Below the pieces are notes generated by a model. The model was not told the DNA's origin. It did no database searches and saw only the letters and a program-made list of their open reading frames with translations. Below, piece after piece: positions 55,073 to 63,820 of a stretch of DNA of 64,000 nucleotides (position 1 is its first letter; each line of letters starts with the position of its first letter). The stretch is taken from positions 4,030,001 through 4,094,000 of the forward strand of contig OZ246020.1 of NCBI GenBank assembly GCA_965230795.1, read 5' to 3'. The translations under genes were made by a program, and so were the position numbers. Source of the DNA: PZPK01 sp965230795 (GTDB lineage: Bacteria > Pseudomonadota > Gammaproteobacteria > Pseudomonadales > Oleiphilaceae).

Positions 55073-56404
55073 TTATTTGCGGGCTATTAAACCGTGATCA
55101 AGCAAACGCCCCTGCAAATGCAGGATCTGATATTTTGACAAGTAAAGTGCCTGACGCGCATCAGCCAGCAAACGGCGGGCACTCAAGACCTCGTTTTCTG
55201 CGTCCAGCAGATCGATCAAATTTCGCTGACCGATATTGAACTGTTTGGTATAAGCTTCCCGTGTCAACTCTGCCGACTCGACATAATCCTGCAACAACCC
55301 CAGTCGACGACTGCCTGTCTGATACTGGTTCCAGACCGTTTCAACATCACGTCGCAACTCGCGTAATAACACATCCGTCTCGGCTTGACTCTGTTCAACA
55401 CGAAGCATGGCCTGACGCTTCCTGGCTTGCCGGGCGCCGCCCTGAAACAGGTCATAACGCATGCGCAACATAACAAAGGCGTCGCTATTTCTGCCCGAGA
55501 TTCCATCCAGATTGTCATTCCAGCTTGCACCAGATTCCAGATACAAGCTTGGCAAATCTGTACTCTGCGACGCTTTTGACTGCGCCCGGGCAGCTCTCTG
55601 CGCAGCGCGAGCTGCGTTAAGAGCCGGGTTAGCCTGGTTGACGCTTTCCCAGAGTGCAGTCAGGTTTCCCGGTAAGCCAAAAAGACCGGACTGGAAGCTC
55701 AGTGCGTCATCAGGTTCCCGGCCTACTGCTTGTCGATAGCTGGCTCCCGCGTCCATTACCGCATTGCGTGCTGCTTCTACATTCGACATGGACAGAGCCA
55801 GACGGGAGCGAATCTGGTTCATCTTGGCACGGTCATCCTTGCCGGATTCAACCCGCTGGGAAACATCCTCCGCAATCCGTTCATGAGCTTCAAGATTTCG
55901 CCTATTTGCCTGATGGACGAGATTCGCCTGCGCTAAAGCGAGATGACTCTCAATCGCGGTCAGAGCCACCTGACTCATCACATCACGGAGCTCGTACTCA
56001 ACTGCCTCCAATGAGGTTTCCTGACTGTTTTTTTCCCAATGGGTTTCAAAACCATCAAACAGCATTTGTGATAATGTGACAGATGATTCCCTGCGCTCCA
56101 TTTCCTCCGAGCCCCCGCCGTTGCTTGCGCGGGTTGATGCATTATTACTATCCTCTCGCCCGATCCCCAGCGCCAACGACAGCTTCGGCAGAAAATCAGC
56201 CTCAACATACTTTAGCTGCTCTGACTCAATGCGCTGGCGAATTTCCTGAACCAGGATATCAGGATTGGCTTCCAAGGCCAGGCGAACCGTTTCTTCCACT
56301 GTCCTTGCCGATAACGGAACGCTGCCAAAGGTGACAACCAAAAGGACCAGACATAAAAATCTATTTCCCGTCTGACAACACCGGGACCGCAAAGTAGGAT
56401 TCAT
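55073..56404 (-). CDS. TolC-type outer-membrane component of type I secretion (LapE-like)
   Basis: 443 residues. A signal peptide (CLVLLVVTFGSVPLSA) precedes two outer-membrane efflux repeats: RTVEETVRLALEANPDILVQEIRQR and AYTKQFNIGQRNLIDLLDAENEVLSARR, the latter typical of LapE/AggA dedicated channels. It is co-transcribed 11 bp after the HlyD gene. It is distinct from the general TolC at 28.7 kb. Confidence 0.88.
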   Translation of the reverse strand: MNPTLRSRCCQTGNRFLCLVLLVVTFGSVPLSARTVEETVRLALEANPDILVQEIRQRIESEQLKYVEADFLPKLSLALGIGREDSNNASTRASNGGGSEEMERRESSVTLSQMLFDGFETHWEKNSQETSLEAVEYELRDVMSQVALTAIESHLALAQANLVHQANRRNLEAHERIAEDVSQRVESGKDDRAKMNQIRSRLALSMSNVEAARNAVMDAGASYRQAVGREPDDALSFQSGLFGLPGNLTALWESVNQANPALNAARAAQRAARAQSKASQSTDLPSLYLESGASWNDNLDGISGRNSDAFVMLRMRYDLFQGGARQARKRQAMLRVEQSQAETDVLLRELRRDVETVWNQYQTGSRRLGLLQDYVESAELTREAYTKQFNIGQRNLIDLLDAENEVLSARRLLADARQALYLSKYQILHLQGRLLDHGLIARK

Positions 56405-56415
56405 CGTGATAACAA

Positions 56416-57738
56416 TTATTGTTCGGTCAAAGCCACCTGACGGGCTTTAAATACTGGTTTCAGCAGATAATCCAGCACCGTTCGCTTACCGGTGAGAATA
56501 TCTACCTGGGCTACCATCCCTGGAATAATAGGCAGGGATTGTTCGGCTCTGCCTAGGTAATTCTTATTGGTTTTTACCCGCACCAGATAAAAACTGTTGC
56601 CCTGCTCATCCGTGATCGTATCAGCACTTATATGAACGAGCTCGGCGTCGACACTGCCGTATATGGAAAAGTCATACGCTGTGAATTTCACGCGCGCTTT
56701 CTGACCCGGGTATAGCCGGGCGATATCGGAAGGCCGAATGCGCGCTTCAATTAGCAAGGCGTCTTCAACTGGTACAATACTAACAATATCCATGCCGGGC
56801 TGCACCACACCGCCGATAGTATTTACCATCAACTGCTTCACCGTACCATGCACGGGTGATCGAACCAGTGTGCGATCAACCCGGTCCCGCAGCGCTTCAC
56901 GTGTTTGCGTCAGTCTCGACAACTCTGCCAGAACTTCTCCTAATTCGGCCTGAGCGCTGCTGACAAACTCTGTTGTCAACTGCTGACGGCGCTCATCCAG
57001 CTCACTTAATTCGGCTTCAATTTGGGGGATAGTGTACTGGTTTCGGGCTGCTTCGCCCTTTGCTTGCAGCAAGGCCTTTTCCGCCCGGATCAATTCCACT
57101 TCGGATACCACACCATCCGCAAACAGTGGCGCCAGCAGGTCGACTTCCTTTTGTGCCAGCGCCTGCTCGCTCAACGCTTGTTGCGCATTGAAGCGAGCTT
57201 GCTCGAGACTTTGTTGCCGCTGCCTGATTTGCTGGTCCACAACAGCTTGCGCAGAACGCAAATTAGCCTGACGTTTGGCAAACAATGCACTTTCCTCCGC
57301 CACCAGAGCCGGGTATTCGGCTTGAAAGGCGTCGTCAAACGCAAGCGTTTCCTGGCTGCGGACTTCCGCCTTCAGCCTAACAGCGCGTGCTTCGAGTTCC
57401 GATACCTTCAACTGGTTTTCCTGAAATCGCGAGGCGAACTGAGTGTCATCGATCTTCAGTAGCACCTGCCCGACCTCAACTGTACTGCCTTCGGCAACCA
57501 GTATCTCCGAAACGATCCCCCCCTCAAGGTTTTGTACCACCTGCAACTGCTTTGAGGGAATGACCTTGCCATCGCCTCGCGCCAACTCATCCAGTTGCGC
57601 ATAGGCTGCCCACACCAGAAAGCACGCCACAAAGCATGCGATTCCCCATAACAGGGCGTGAGAACGCAAGGGCGTGACCGCGCCACTCACCACAGACACA
57701 GGATTCTCCACACTCCGACTCATGGACGCTTCTGTCAT
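56416..57738 (-). CDS. HlyD-family membrane fusion protein (LapC-like)
   Basis: 440 residues. One N-terminal membrane span (ALLWGIACFVACFLVWAAYA) is followed by the lipoyl-like domain (GDGKVIPSKQLQVVQNLEGGIVSEILV), a long coiled coil rich in Gln/Ala/Glu, and VRSPVHGTVKQLMVNTIGGVVQPGM. Its ATG overlaps the ABC gene's stop (ATGA). It bridges the inner-membrane exporter and outer-membrane channel. Confidence 0.92.
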   Translation of the reverse strand: MTEASMSRSVENPVSVVSGAVTPLRSHALLWGIACFVACFLVWAAYAQLDELARGDGKVIPSKQLQVVQNLEGGIVSEILVAEGSTVEVGQVLLKIDDTQFASRFQENQLKVSELEARAVRLKAEVRSQETLAFDDAFQAEYPALVAEESALFAKRQANLRSAQAVVDQQIRQRQQSLEQARFNAQQALSEQALAQKEVDLLAPLFADGVVSEVELIRAEKALLQAKGEAARNQYTIPQIEAELSELDERRQQLTTEFVSSAQAELGEVLAELSRLTQTREALRDRVDRTLVRSPVHGTVKQLMVNTIGGVVQPGMDIVSIVPVEDALLIEARIRPSDIARLYPGQKARVKFTAYDFSIYGSVDAELVHISADTITDEQGNSFYLVRVKTNKNYLGRAEQSLPIIPGMVAQVDILTGKRTVLDYLLKPVFKARQVALTEQ

Positions 57739-59936
57739 GACCTCACCTGCCCGGTATGAATCAGTCCTTTTTTCAAGGCATCAAGCACCTGCTCTTTTGG
57801 ACCATCCGCAACAACGCGTCCCTTTTCAAGGACGACGATTCGATCCACCAGCTTCAGCAGGGAGGCGCGGTGAGTGCTCAGTAACAGCGTGTGGCTGTAA
57901 GGAAGCGCACTTAAATTTGCTATCACTCTCGCTTCCGTTTGATTGTCCATAGCACTGGTTAGCTCATCGAAGAGTAAAATGCGGGGCTCACCGAGCAAGG
58001 CCCGAGCGATGGCAACGCCTTGTCTCTGTCCACCAGAAAGCCCTCTGCCCTGCTCGTAGATTGGCAAGTCCAGCCCCAGGGCGTGATTGTTGACAAATTC
58101 ATCCATGCCCGCCCGCTTTAGCGCCTCGAAAATCTCTGCATCGCTGGCCCGAGGATGTTTGAGTGCAACATTATCGCGCAAGGTTCCCGATACCAACTCA
58201 ATATCCTGAGGGACATATCCCACTGCTTGTCGAACATCGGCCGGATTGATATGACGGATATCGAGACCATCCAATGTCACCAGGCCCTGACTGGCATGCC
58301 CCAAGCCTAGCAGGAGTTTCAGCAATGAACTCTTCCCCGAGCCAACTCGACCCAGTAGTGCCACTTTTTCACCGGCCTCAATGCGTAACGACAGTTTGTT
58401 CAGTACTGGATGAGATGCCTCATATTCAAAGCTGGCATCGGAAAATTCGATAGTGCCCTTGATCTCACCATGTTCCAGATAGGGGCGGCCGCGACCCTGT
58501 TCCACATCCAGATGGGTGAGTGCATTGAGGGATCTCAAGGCAGTTTTCGCCTGATAATACTGTGAACACAGACTCGCAATCTGAGCCAGCGGTGCCAAAG
58601 CGCGCCCCGCCAGCAAAACGCAGGCAATCAGAGCCCCCATACTCATGGATTGATCCGCTATTTGATACACCCCGACAACGACTACTGTCACCACGGTCAA
58701 TTGCATAACAAACTGGGAACTCAATGTCAGACGATCAGCGAGAGTCCTTGTCGACAGGGCACTATCCGCCAGCTTTTGAACGGACATTTCCCAGAATCGC
58801 TGGGCACGCTGCTCGGCATTGAATACCTTGATGGTTTCAAGCTCTGTCAAAGACTCCACCAGGATGGCCTGTTTCCGGGCAGCCGATTGCTGGGCGGCTT
58901 CAATCGCTCGTTTGAGTGGGAAATGAAACAAAAACCCTAGCAGCAACATCAAAACACCTGCAATAACGACAGGCAAAGCAATGAGTCCACCCAAAGAAAA
59001 GATAATGATGAAGAACAACAGCGCGAATGGCAGATCCACCAGCAAGGTAATGGTTCCGGCTGTCAGAAACTGCCGAATGGAGTCGAAGTCGCGAAAATAA
59101 CTGGCAAAGGCACCGACCGAGCGCGGAAAGTGTTCAGCCCGCAGATTCAACGCATGTTGAAACAGGCGGGCAGACAAACCGAGATCCAAACGCACGCCCG
59201 CCCGCTCCAGAAAAAAGTGCCGCAGGGAACGTATCAACACATCAAACAGAAAGACCACGGCGACACCGATGGCGAGAACCCAGAGCGTCTCGACCGCCTG
59301 ATTGGGAACCACCCGATCATAAACGTTCATCAAAAACAGAGGGCTGGCCAGCACAAACACATTGATCAGTAACGATGCCAGCAGTACGTCCCGATAGACA
59401 TAACGCAGCGCTTTAATGCCACTGAACAACCAGGAGGAAAATCCCGATTTCTCGTCCGTGTCACGGCTCACTGAAGGCTCGGCATAGGGAATTACCAGTG
59501 CCTGTCCCAGATGACGCTCGCAAAGCTCCCGTTGAGAGCACAGGCTGCGGGATACTTGACCATCGCCACGAAACACACGCACATCAGACTCACCATTATC
59601 GCCTTCTCCGTCCCATTCAATTAGTGCTATCGCTTCGTATTCGGACCCTTTGCCTGTTGCTTGGCTGGCGTCTTCGAGCATCAGGACAACGCCTTTGACA
59701 GTCGGCCAGGATGAAGCACTCATGGTGCACAGGCGCGCAGGAATCTTCTGCTGCAGACAGGCTTGCGTCAGTCTTTCCAGAACATGTTCCCGGGTATTAC
59801 CCACTGCTGCGGAAAAATGAACACTGGAGCCAACGTGACCCGCTAGCCGAAGCGCCTCCTCAGCGGCAGCCAACAAAGCCACAATGCTCGGCTCGTTCTC
59901 GTTTGGCACTGCTTTCGTATCCAGCTGAGCGTTCAC
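57735..59936 (-). CDS. Type I secretion ABC transporter (LapB/HlyB-like)
   Basis: 733 residues from a GTG at 59936 with GGGAG 7 nt upstream. The N-terminal about 150 residues correspond to the C39-like domain, without an evident catalytic Cys, as in LapB/HlyB. The membrane domain (about 165-445) has the SPLFLMNVYDRVVPNQA segment. The ATPase has Walker A GRVGSGKSS, signature LSGGQRQ, Walker B ILLFDELTSAMD and the His switch STHR. It exports the VCBS protein next door, by inference. First gene of the lapB-lapC-lapE-type operon. Confidence 0.93.
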   Translation of the reverse strand: MNAQLDTKAVPNENEPSIVALLAAAEEALRLAGHVGSSVHFSAAVGNTREHVLERLTQACLQQKIPARLCTMSASSWPTVKGVVLMLEDASQATGKGSEYEAIALIEWDGEGDNGESDVRVFRGDGQVSRSLCSQRELCERHLGQALVIPYAEPSVSRDTDEKSGFSSWLFSGIKALRYVYRDVLLASLLINVFVLASPLFLMNVYDRVVPNQAVETLWVLAIGVAVVFLFDVLIRSLRHFFLERAGVRLDLGLSARLFQHALNLRAEHFPRSVGAFASYFRDFDSIRQFLTAGTITLLVDLPFALLFFIIIFSLGGLIALPVVIAGVLMLLLGFLFHFPLKRAIEAAQQSAARKQAILVESLTELETIKVFNAEQRAQRFWEMSVQKLADSALSTRTLADRLTLSSQFVMQLTVVTVVVVGVYQIADQSMSMGALIACVLLAGRALAPLAQIASLCSQYYQAKTALRSLNALTHLDVEQGRGRPYLEHGEIKGTIEFSDASFEYEASHPVLNKLSLRIEAGEKVALLGRVGSGKSSLLKLLLGLGHASQGLVTLDGLDIRHINPADVRQAVGYVPQDIELVSGTLRDNVALKHPRASDAEIFEALKRAGMDEFVNNHALGLDLPIYEQGRGLSGGQRQGVAIARALLGEPRILLFDELTSAMDNQTEARVIANLSALPYSHTLLLSTHRASLLKLVDRIVVLEKGRVVADGPKEQVLDALKKGLIHTGQVRS

Positions 59937-60161
59937 ACGCTGACTCCCGAAGGTCGGACGTGGATACTGATGCCCGCCAGGGCTCGACCCTCGATCACAA
60001 TAAATTTACTCTGGTATTCAATGGTTTAATCAGGATTGTGGCAAATTGATGATCCACATTTTAACTATAGCAGTTATTCCTGGCAGCACCGATGGGATTT
60101 GCTGCCATGCACTGCTATGCTCTATCAAAGTGACTTTATATTTGAGGCGAAGGGCACCGAC

Positions 60162-60719
60162 ATGAACCAACTGCTACGAAAACTGTTGATCATCTGCTGC
60201 TTGCTGAATCTGAGTTTTCTCGTGCACGCTGACACGACAACCATATACAAGGTCAAACACCCGGATGGGAGCGTCAGCTATTCCGATCAACCCATGAACA
60301 ACGCAGAACAAATGACAGTAAGGCCAGTGGAAACCATACCGGCCTTCGATGTAAAAAACTCACCCCGCCTCGAGACCCAATTGCAAGACCAAGAAGACGA
60401 ACCGGCATCGTATTACACCAATCTGAGCATACTCTCTCCCGAACCTGAAAGCGCTTTCTACTCCGGGAATGGCGACATTGAAGTAGTGGTTCGATCTGTA
60501 CCGGCTTTAAAGCGCCAACATCTGTTCCAACTTAGCATGGACGGACAAATCATCGGCAGCAATCAATCGGGAACATTCTTTATTCAAGGCGTTGATCGGG
60601 GCACCCATTCCCTGCAGGCCAGAATTGTAGACGCGAACCGAACGACTCTGATCAACAGCTCGAGCCGATTTACCCTGCATCGCCCTTCGGTGTTGAATCC
60701 TCCAAAAAAATCGAACTAA
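60162..60719 (+). CDS. DUF4124 periplasmic protein
   Basis: 185 residues from the ATG at 60162 (AGGG about 8 nt upstream); the longer frame spoils the signal peptide NQLLRKLLIICCLLNLSFLVHA. The DUF4124 segment IYKVKHPDGSVSYSDQP is at residues 28-45; the C-terminal part (SPEPESAFYSGNGDIEVVV, HSLQARIVDANR) looks like an Ig-type fold. Function unknown. A similar gene precedes ntrB in Pseudomonas. Confidence 0.85.
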   Translation: MNQLLRKLLIICCLLNLSFLVHADTTTIYKVKHPDGSVSYSDQPMNNAEQMTVRPVETIPAFDVKNSPRLETQLQDQEDEPASYYTNLSILSPEPESAFYSGNGDIEVVVRSVPALKRQHLFQLSMDGQIIGSNQSGTFFIQGVDRGTHSLQARIVDANRTTLINSSSRFTLHRPSVLNPPKKSN

Positions 60720-60733
60720 AAAAGCTCATTAGC

Positions 60734-60748
60734 GCACCATATTGATGC
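60734..60748. promoter_or_regulatory. NtrC-binding box A upstream of ntrBC
   Basis: GCACCA-TAT-TGATGC differs from the consensus GCACCA-N3-TGGTGC at one position. It lies 15 bp after the DUF4124 stop and about 215 bp before ntrB. Confidence 0.65.
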
Positions 60749-60752
60749 GATA

Positions 60753-60767
60753 GCACCATTATTGAGC
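60753..60767. promoter_or_regulatory. NtrC-binding box B upstream of ntrBC
   Basis: GCACCA-TTA-TTGAGC, 19 bp centre-to-centre from box A, on nearly the same helix face. Tandem sites suggest autoregulation of ntrBC. Confidence 0.5.
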
Positions 60768-60874
60768 ACTTTATTCTTCCGTCACGCCCCTGATGCGCTA
60801 CACTTAAGCGCATACCCTGAAGCTTGAGCGGACCATCCACCGCCAAGCACCAGTGTTTACGCACAAAAATGGAA

Positions 60875-60914
60875 CTTCCGAGTTTTTCCGGAAGCGGATC
60901 AAACCTTTGGTTTG
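60875..60914 (+). promoter_or_regulatory. two hairpins in the ntrB leader, second terminator-like
   Basis: CTTCCG (60875-60880) pairs with CGGAAG (60889-60894). CAAACC (60900-60905) pairs with GGTTTG (60909-60914), with a T-rich tail. They lie 50-90 bp before ntrB and could be an attenuator or a weak terminator of DUF4124. Confidence 0.4.
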
Positions 60915-60963
60915 GTTTTTGCTTTCCCTTCCTCACTAATCATTTTCGGGTATTGATACGTAT

Positions 60964-62043
60964 ATGCTTTCCGGCCAACAACACAGGCGTATTCTGGAGA
61001 ATTTGTCTACGGCGGTGTTCGTGCTGGATCACGATCTGAAGGTCAGTTATTTCAATCCGGCGGCAGAGATGCTGTTGAAGATCAGTCATAAGCGTATCGC
61101 GTCGAAACCCTTTCACAGTTTGTTTGCACGCATAGACGAAACGCTGATCAACGAGCTTTATGTCATCATGGAATCCGGCCACACTTACACTCAGCGGGAG
61201 AGCCAGTTTGTGCTCTTGAATGGCACCAGCGTGCTGGTGGATTGCACCGTCTCAAACAGCTCGGCCGCTAAAAAGTCAGCTCTGATTATCGAAATGCAGG
61301 AAAAAGACAGGCTTATGCGAATCAGTCGCGAGGAGCAACTGCACGAAAATCAGGAAACCGCGAAGATCCTCATCCGCGGACTGGCCCACGAAATTAAAAA
61401 TCCACTTGGGGGTATACGGGGCGCCGCTCAGCTTCTGGACGCAGAACTGACCGACGCCGATCACCATGAATATACGAGAGTGATCATGGATGAGTCGGAT
61501 CGACTGCGTAACCTGGTCGACCGCATGCTTGGAACCAATAAGGCGCTGTCGCTCAGTGAGGTGAACATCCACGAAATACTGGAGCGCGTCTGTGCGCTGA
61601 TTCGTGCCGAGTCAGGAAAGAAAGTGCAAGTGATCAAGGATTATGACCCGAGTATCCCGGAACTCAAAGGCGATAAGAGCCAGCTGATTCAGGCCTTTCT
61701 GAACATTGCGAAAAATGCGCTGGAGGCCTTGTCCAAACAAGCCAACAATGGAGAAGACGCAACGATCCGGATTCGTACCCGCGCCCTTCGCCAATTCACA
61801 ATCGGCCATACCCGACATCGTCTGGTGGTTCGCGTGGAAATTATCGATAACGGGCCAGGCATTCCCCGGGAATTTCTGCAAAGCATTTTTTACCCCATGA
61901 TAAGCGGCCGTGCCGAAGGCAGTGGTCTGGGCTTATCCATTACGCAAAGTATTTTCAGTAAACATGACGGTTTGGTTGAGTGTGAGAGTGAACCCGGTCG
62001 CACCAACTTCATCGTTTATTTACCTCTGGAGTTAGACACATGA
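60964..62043 (+). CDS. glnL: NtrB, nitrogen regulation sensor kinase/phosphatase
   Basis: 359 residues. PAS domain (about 10-115), H-box RGLAHEIKNPLGGIRGA with the phospho-His at 142, N-box FLNIAKNALEAL, and G-boxes DNGPGIP and GSGLGLSI. It has no membrane span, as expected for the cytosolic NtrB controlled by PII. Its TGA overlaps the ntrC ATG (ATGA), so the pair is translationally coupled. Confidence 0.96.
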   Translation: MLSGQQHRRILENLSTAVFVLDHDLKVSYFNPAAEMLLKISHKRIASKPFHSLFARIDETLINELYVIMESGHTYTQRESQFVLLNGTSVLVDCTVSNSSAAKKSALIIEMQEKDRLMRISREEQLHENQETAKILIRGLAHEIKNPLGGIRGAAQLLDAELTDADHHEYTRVIMDESDRLRNLVDRMLGTNKALSLSEVNIHEILERVCALIRAESGKKVQVIKDYDPSIPELKGDKSQLIQAFLNIAKNALEALSKQANNGEDATIRIRTRALRQFTIGHTRHRLVVRVEIIDNGPGIPREFLQSIFYPMISGRAEGSGLGLSITQSIFSKHDGLVECESEPGRTNFIVYLPLELDT

Positions 62044-63470
62044 CCACGAACTCACTGGTCTGGATTATTGACGACGACCGATCGATACGCTGGGTGCTGG
62101 AAAAAGCGCTGCAAAAGGAAAACTATGATATTCATGCCTTCGAAAGCGGCGAGGGTGTGCTGGAACAGCTGGATCGAGAAACCCCTGATGCAATCATCAG
62201 TGATATCCGTATGCCGGGTATTGATGGTCTCGAATTGCTCAATCAGATTCAGGAAAAACGACCTGATGTCCCTGTAATCATCATGACGGCGCATTCCGAT
62301 CTGGATAGCGCAGTAACCTCGTACCAGAGTGGCGCCTTCGAATACCTCCCGAAACCTTTCGACCTGGACGATGCCGTCGCGCTGACCAAACGCGCAATTG
62401 CCCATTCACAGGAACAAAAAGCCCGGAATAATAACCAGTCCCAGGACCTGCCCAACGAAAGCACCGAGATTATTGGCGAAGCACCCGCCATGCAGGAAGT
62501 GTTTCGGGCCATAGGTCGCCTGTCTCAATCCAATATCACCGTGCTCATCAATGGTGAATCCGGAACCGGCAAGGAACTGGTTGCACGCGCTTTGCATATG
62601 CACAGCCCTCGCGCCAGTCAGTCCTTTATCGCCCTGAATATGGCAGCCATTCCCAAGGACCTGATCGAGTCGGAATTATTTGGTCACGAAAAAGGTTCAT
62701 TTACCGGCGCCGGAGGCCAACGGACCGGTCGCTTTGAACAGGCCAATGGCGGCACTCTGTTTCTCGATGAAATTGGTGATATGCCTGCGGACACCCAGAC
62801 CCGACTGTTGCGTGTACTGGCCGACGGTGAATTCTACCGCGTCGGCGGTACCACACCGGTCAAGGTAGATGTACGGATCATTGCCGCCACGCATCAGAAT
62901 CTAGAAAAGCTGGTTCAGGCCGGATCCTTCCGGGAAGACTTGTTCCATCGCTTGAATGTCATTCGCGTGCACTTGCCCAAGCTCAGTGATCGCCGCGAAG
63001 ACATTCCCAAACTGACCCAGTATTTTCTGAAAAAAGCCGCAGACGAACTCGCCGTTGAACCGAAAGTCCTGCGTCCGGAAACAGAAGAATACATGAGTGC
63101 ACTGGCCTGGCCAGGCAATGTCCGTCAACTGGAAAACACCTGTCGCTGGTTGACTGTCATGGCCAGTGGTCGGGATATTCATGTTTCAGATTTACCACCG
63201 GAACTGCTGGAACAGGAAAGCTCTGCACCAACAGGCAGTACCTGGCAGGAAGCCTTGCGCAAGTGGGCCGATCAGGAACTGAAAAAAGGCAAAAGCGCGG
63301 TTCTCGATGTCGCGGTACCGGAATTTGAGCGCATCATGATCGAAACCGCCCTCAGTCATACAGGAGGCCGCCGCCGCGATGCCTCATTGCTCCTCGGTTG
63401 GGGGCGCAATACCCTGACGCGCAAGATCAAGGAACTCGGCATGGGCTCAGATGACGAGGATGAGAGCTGA
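62040..63470 (+). CDS. glnG: NtrC, sigma-54-dependent nitrogen response regulator
   Basis: 476 residues. Receiver domain with DDD at 11-13, phospho-acceptor Asp55 in ISDIRMPG and Lys in LPKPFD. AAA+ domain: Walker A GESGTGKE, the sigma-54 contact loop as GSFTGA (Gly219-Ala224; usually GAFTGA), FLDEIGDMP and WPGNVRQLEN. A Fis-type HTH (RRRDASLLLGWGRNTLTRKIKEL) ends the protein. It would act at the sigma-54 promoter of glnA at 50.9 kb. Confidence 0.97.
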   Translation: MTTNSLVWIIDDDRSIRWVLEKALQKENYDIHAFESGEGVLEQLDRETPDAIISDIRMPGIDGLELLNQIQEKRPDVPVIIMTAHSDLDSAVTSYQSGAFEYLPKPFDLDDAVALTKRAIAHSQEQKARNNNQSQDLPNESTEIIGEAPAMQEVFRAIGRLSQSNITVLINGESGTGKELVARALHMHSPRASQSFIALNMAAIPKDLIESELFGHEKGSFTGAGGQRTGRFEQANGGTLFLDEIGDMPADTQTRLLRVLADGEFYRVGGTTPVKVDVRIIAATHQNLEKLVQAGSFREDLFHRLNVIRVHLPKLSDRREDIPKLTQYFLKKAADELAVEPKVLRPETEEYMSALAWPGNVRQLENTCRWLTVMASGRDIHVSDLPPELLEQESSAPTGSTWQEALRKWADQELKKGKSAVLDVAVPEFERIMIETALSHTGGRRRDASLLLGWGRNTLTRKIKELGMGSDDEDES

Positions 63471-63507
63471 GTCATTTCTTTTTGCGCCAACAGGCGTGTT
63501 TTAGATA

Positions 63508-63530
63508 GGGGGCGTGTATCGCCCCTTTTT
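63508..63530 (+). terminator. rho-independent terminator of ntrBC
   Basis: GGGGCG/CGCCCC stem (63509-63514 with 63520-63525), 5-nt loop and a T run (63526-63530), 40 bp after the ntrC stop. Confidence 0.88.
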
Positions 63531-63553
63531 CTTGATCAAAAATCACGACGCAA

Positions 63554-63657
63554 GTGTCCGGTCGCTCTCCCCAGACGGAGGGTCGGTACTGGTGGGATCT
63601 CACGCTGTCGGGTGCTTGAGATGAAAAGTCCCTGCGGCGAACTCACCGATTGGACAC
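63554..63657 (+). ncRNA. structured non-coding element downstream of ntrC
   Basis: GTGTCCGGTCG (63554-63564) pairs along 11 bp (two G.U) with CGATTGGACAC (63647-63657). Inside, CTCTCC (63565-63570) pairs with GGAGGG (63577-63582), and ATCTCA (63597-63602) with TGAGAT (63617-63622). It begins 24 nt after the ntrC terminator. P. aeruginosa encodes the nitrogen-responsive sRNA NrsZ just after ntrC (from memory), so position suggests a similar RNA; I see no sigma-54 promoter for it. Confidence 0.35.
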
Positions 63658-63735
63658 CCTACCCCTGTGAATGGCTGAGCGAAGCAGGAAAAATCAGATT
63701 CAAGCGCTGGCATGTTTGAGCCGAAGGCGAGTTTG

Positions 63736-63820
63736 TCAGCGCGCTGATTTTACCGAGGCGCGAAGAAACCGCGAAGCGGCCATGAGCCGGGGGCGCACTT
63801 TTCCGCTTCGGTTTTGTGCG
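63736..63820. repeat. palindrome-rich intergenic module
   Basis: TCAGCGCGCTGA (63736-63747) is a perfect 12-nt palindrome. AAACCG-CG-AAGCGG (63766-63779) pairs with CCGCTTCGGTTT (63803-63814) apart from a CG bulge, and CGCAC/GTGCG (63794-98 with 63816-20) is an alternative helix. The wording GCATGTTTGAGCCGAAGGCG just before reminds me of intergenic modules repeated in many proteobacterial genomes. Only one copy is in this window. Confidence 0.4.

Noticed and set aside
63621..63719. 32-codon frame with two Cys and four Trp downstream of ntrC
   Set aside because: No ribosome binding site, and the sequence lies within the structured non-coding stretch; coding is not supported.
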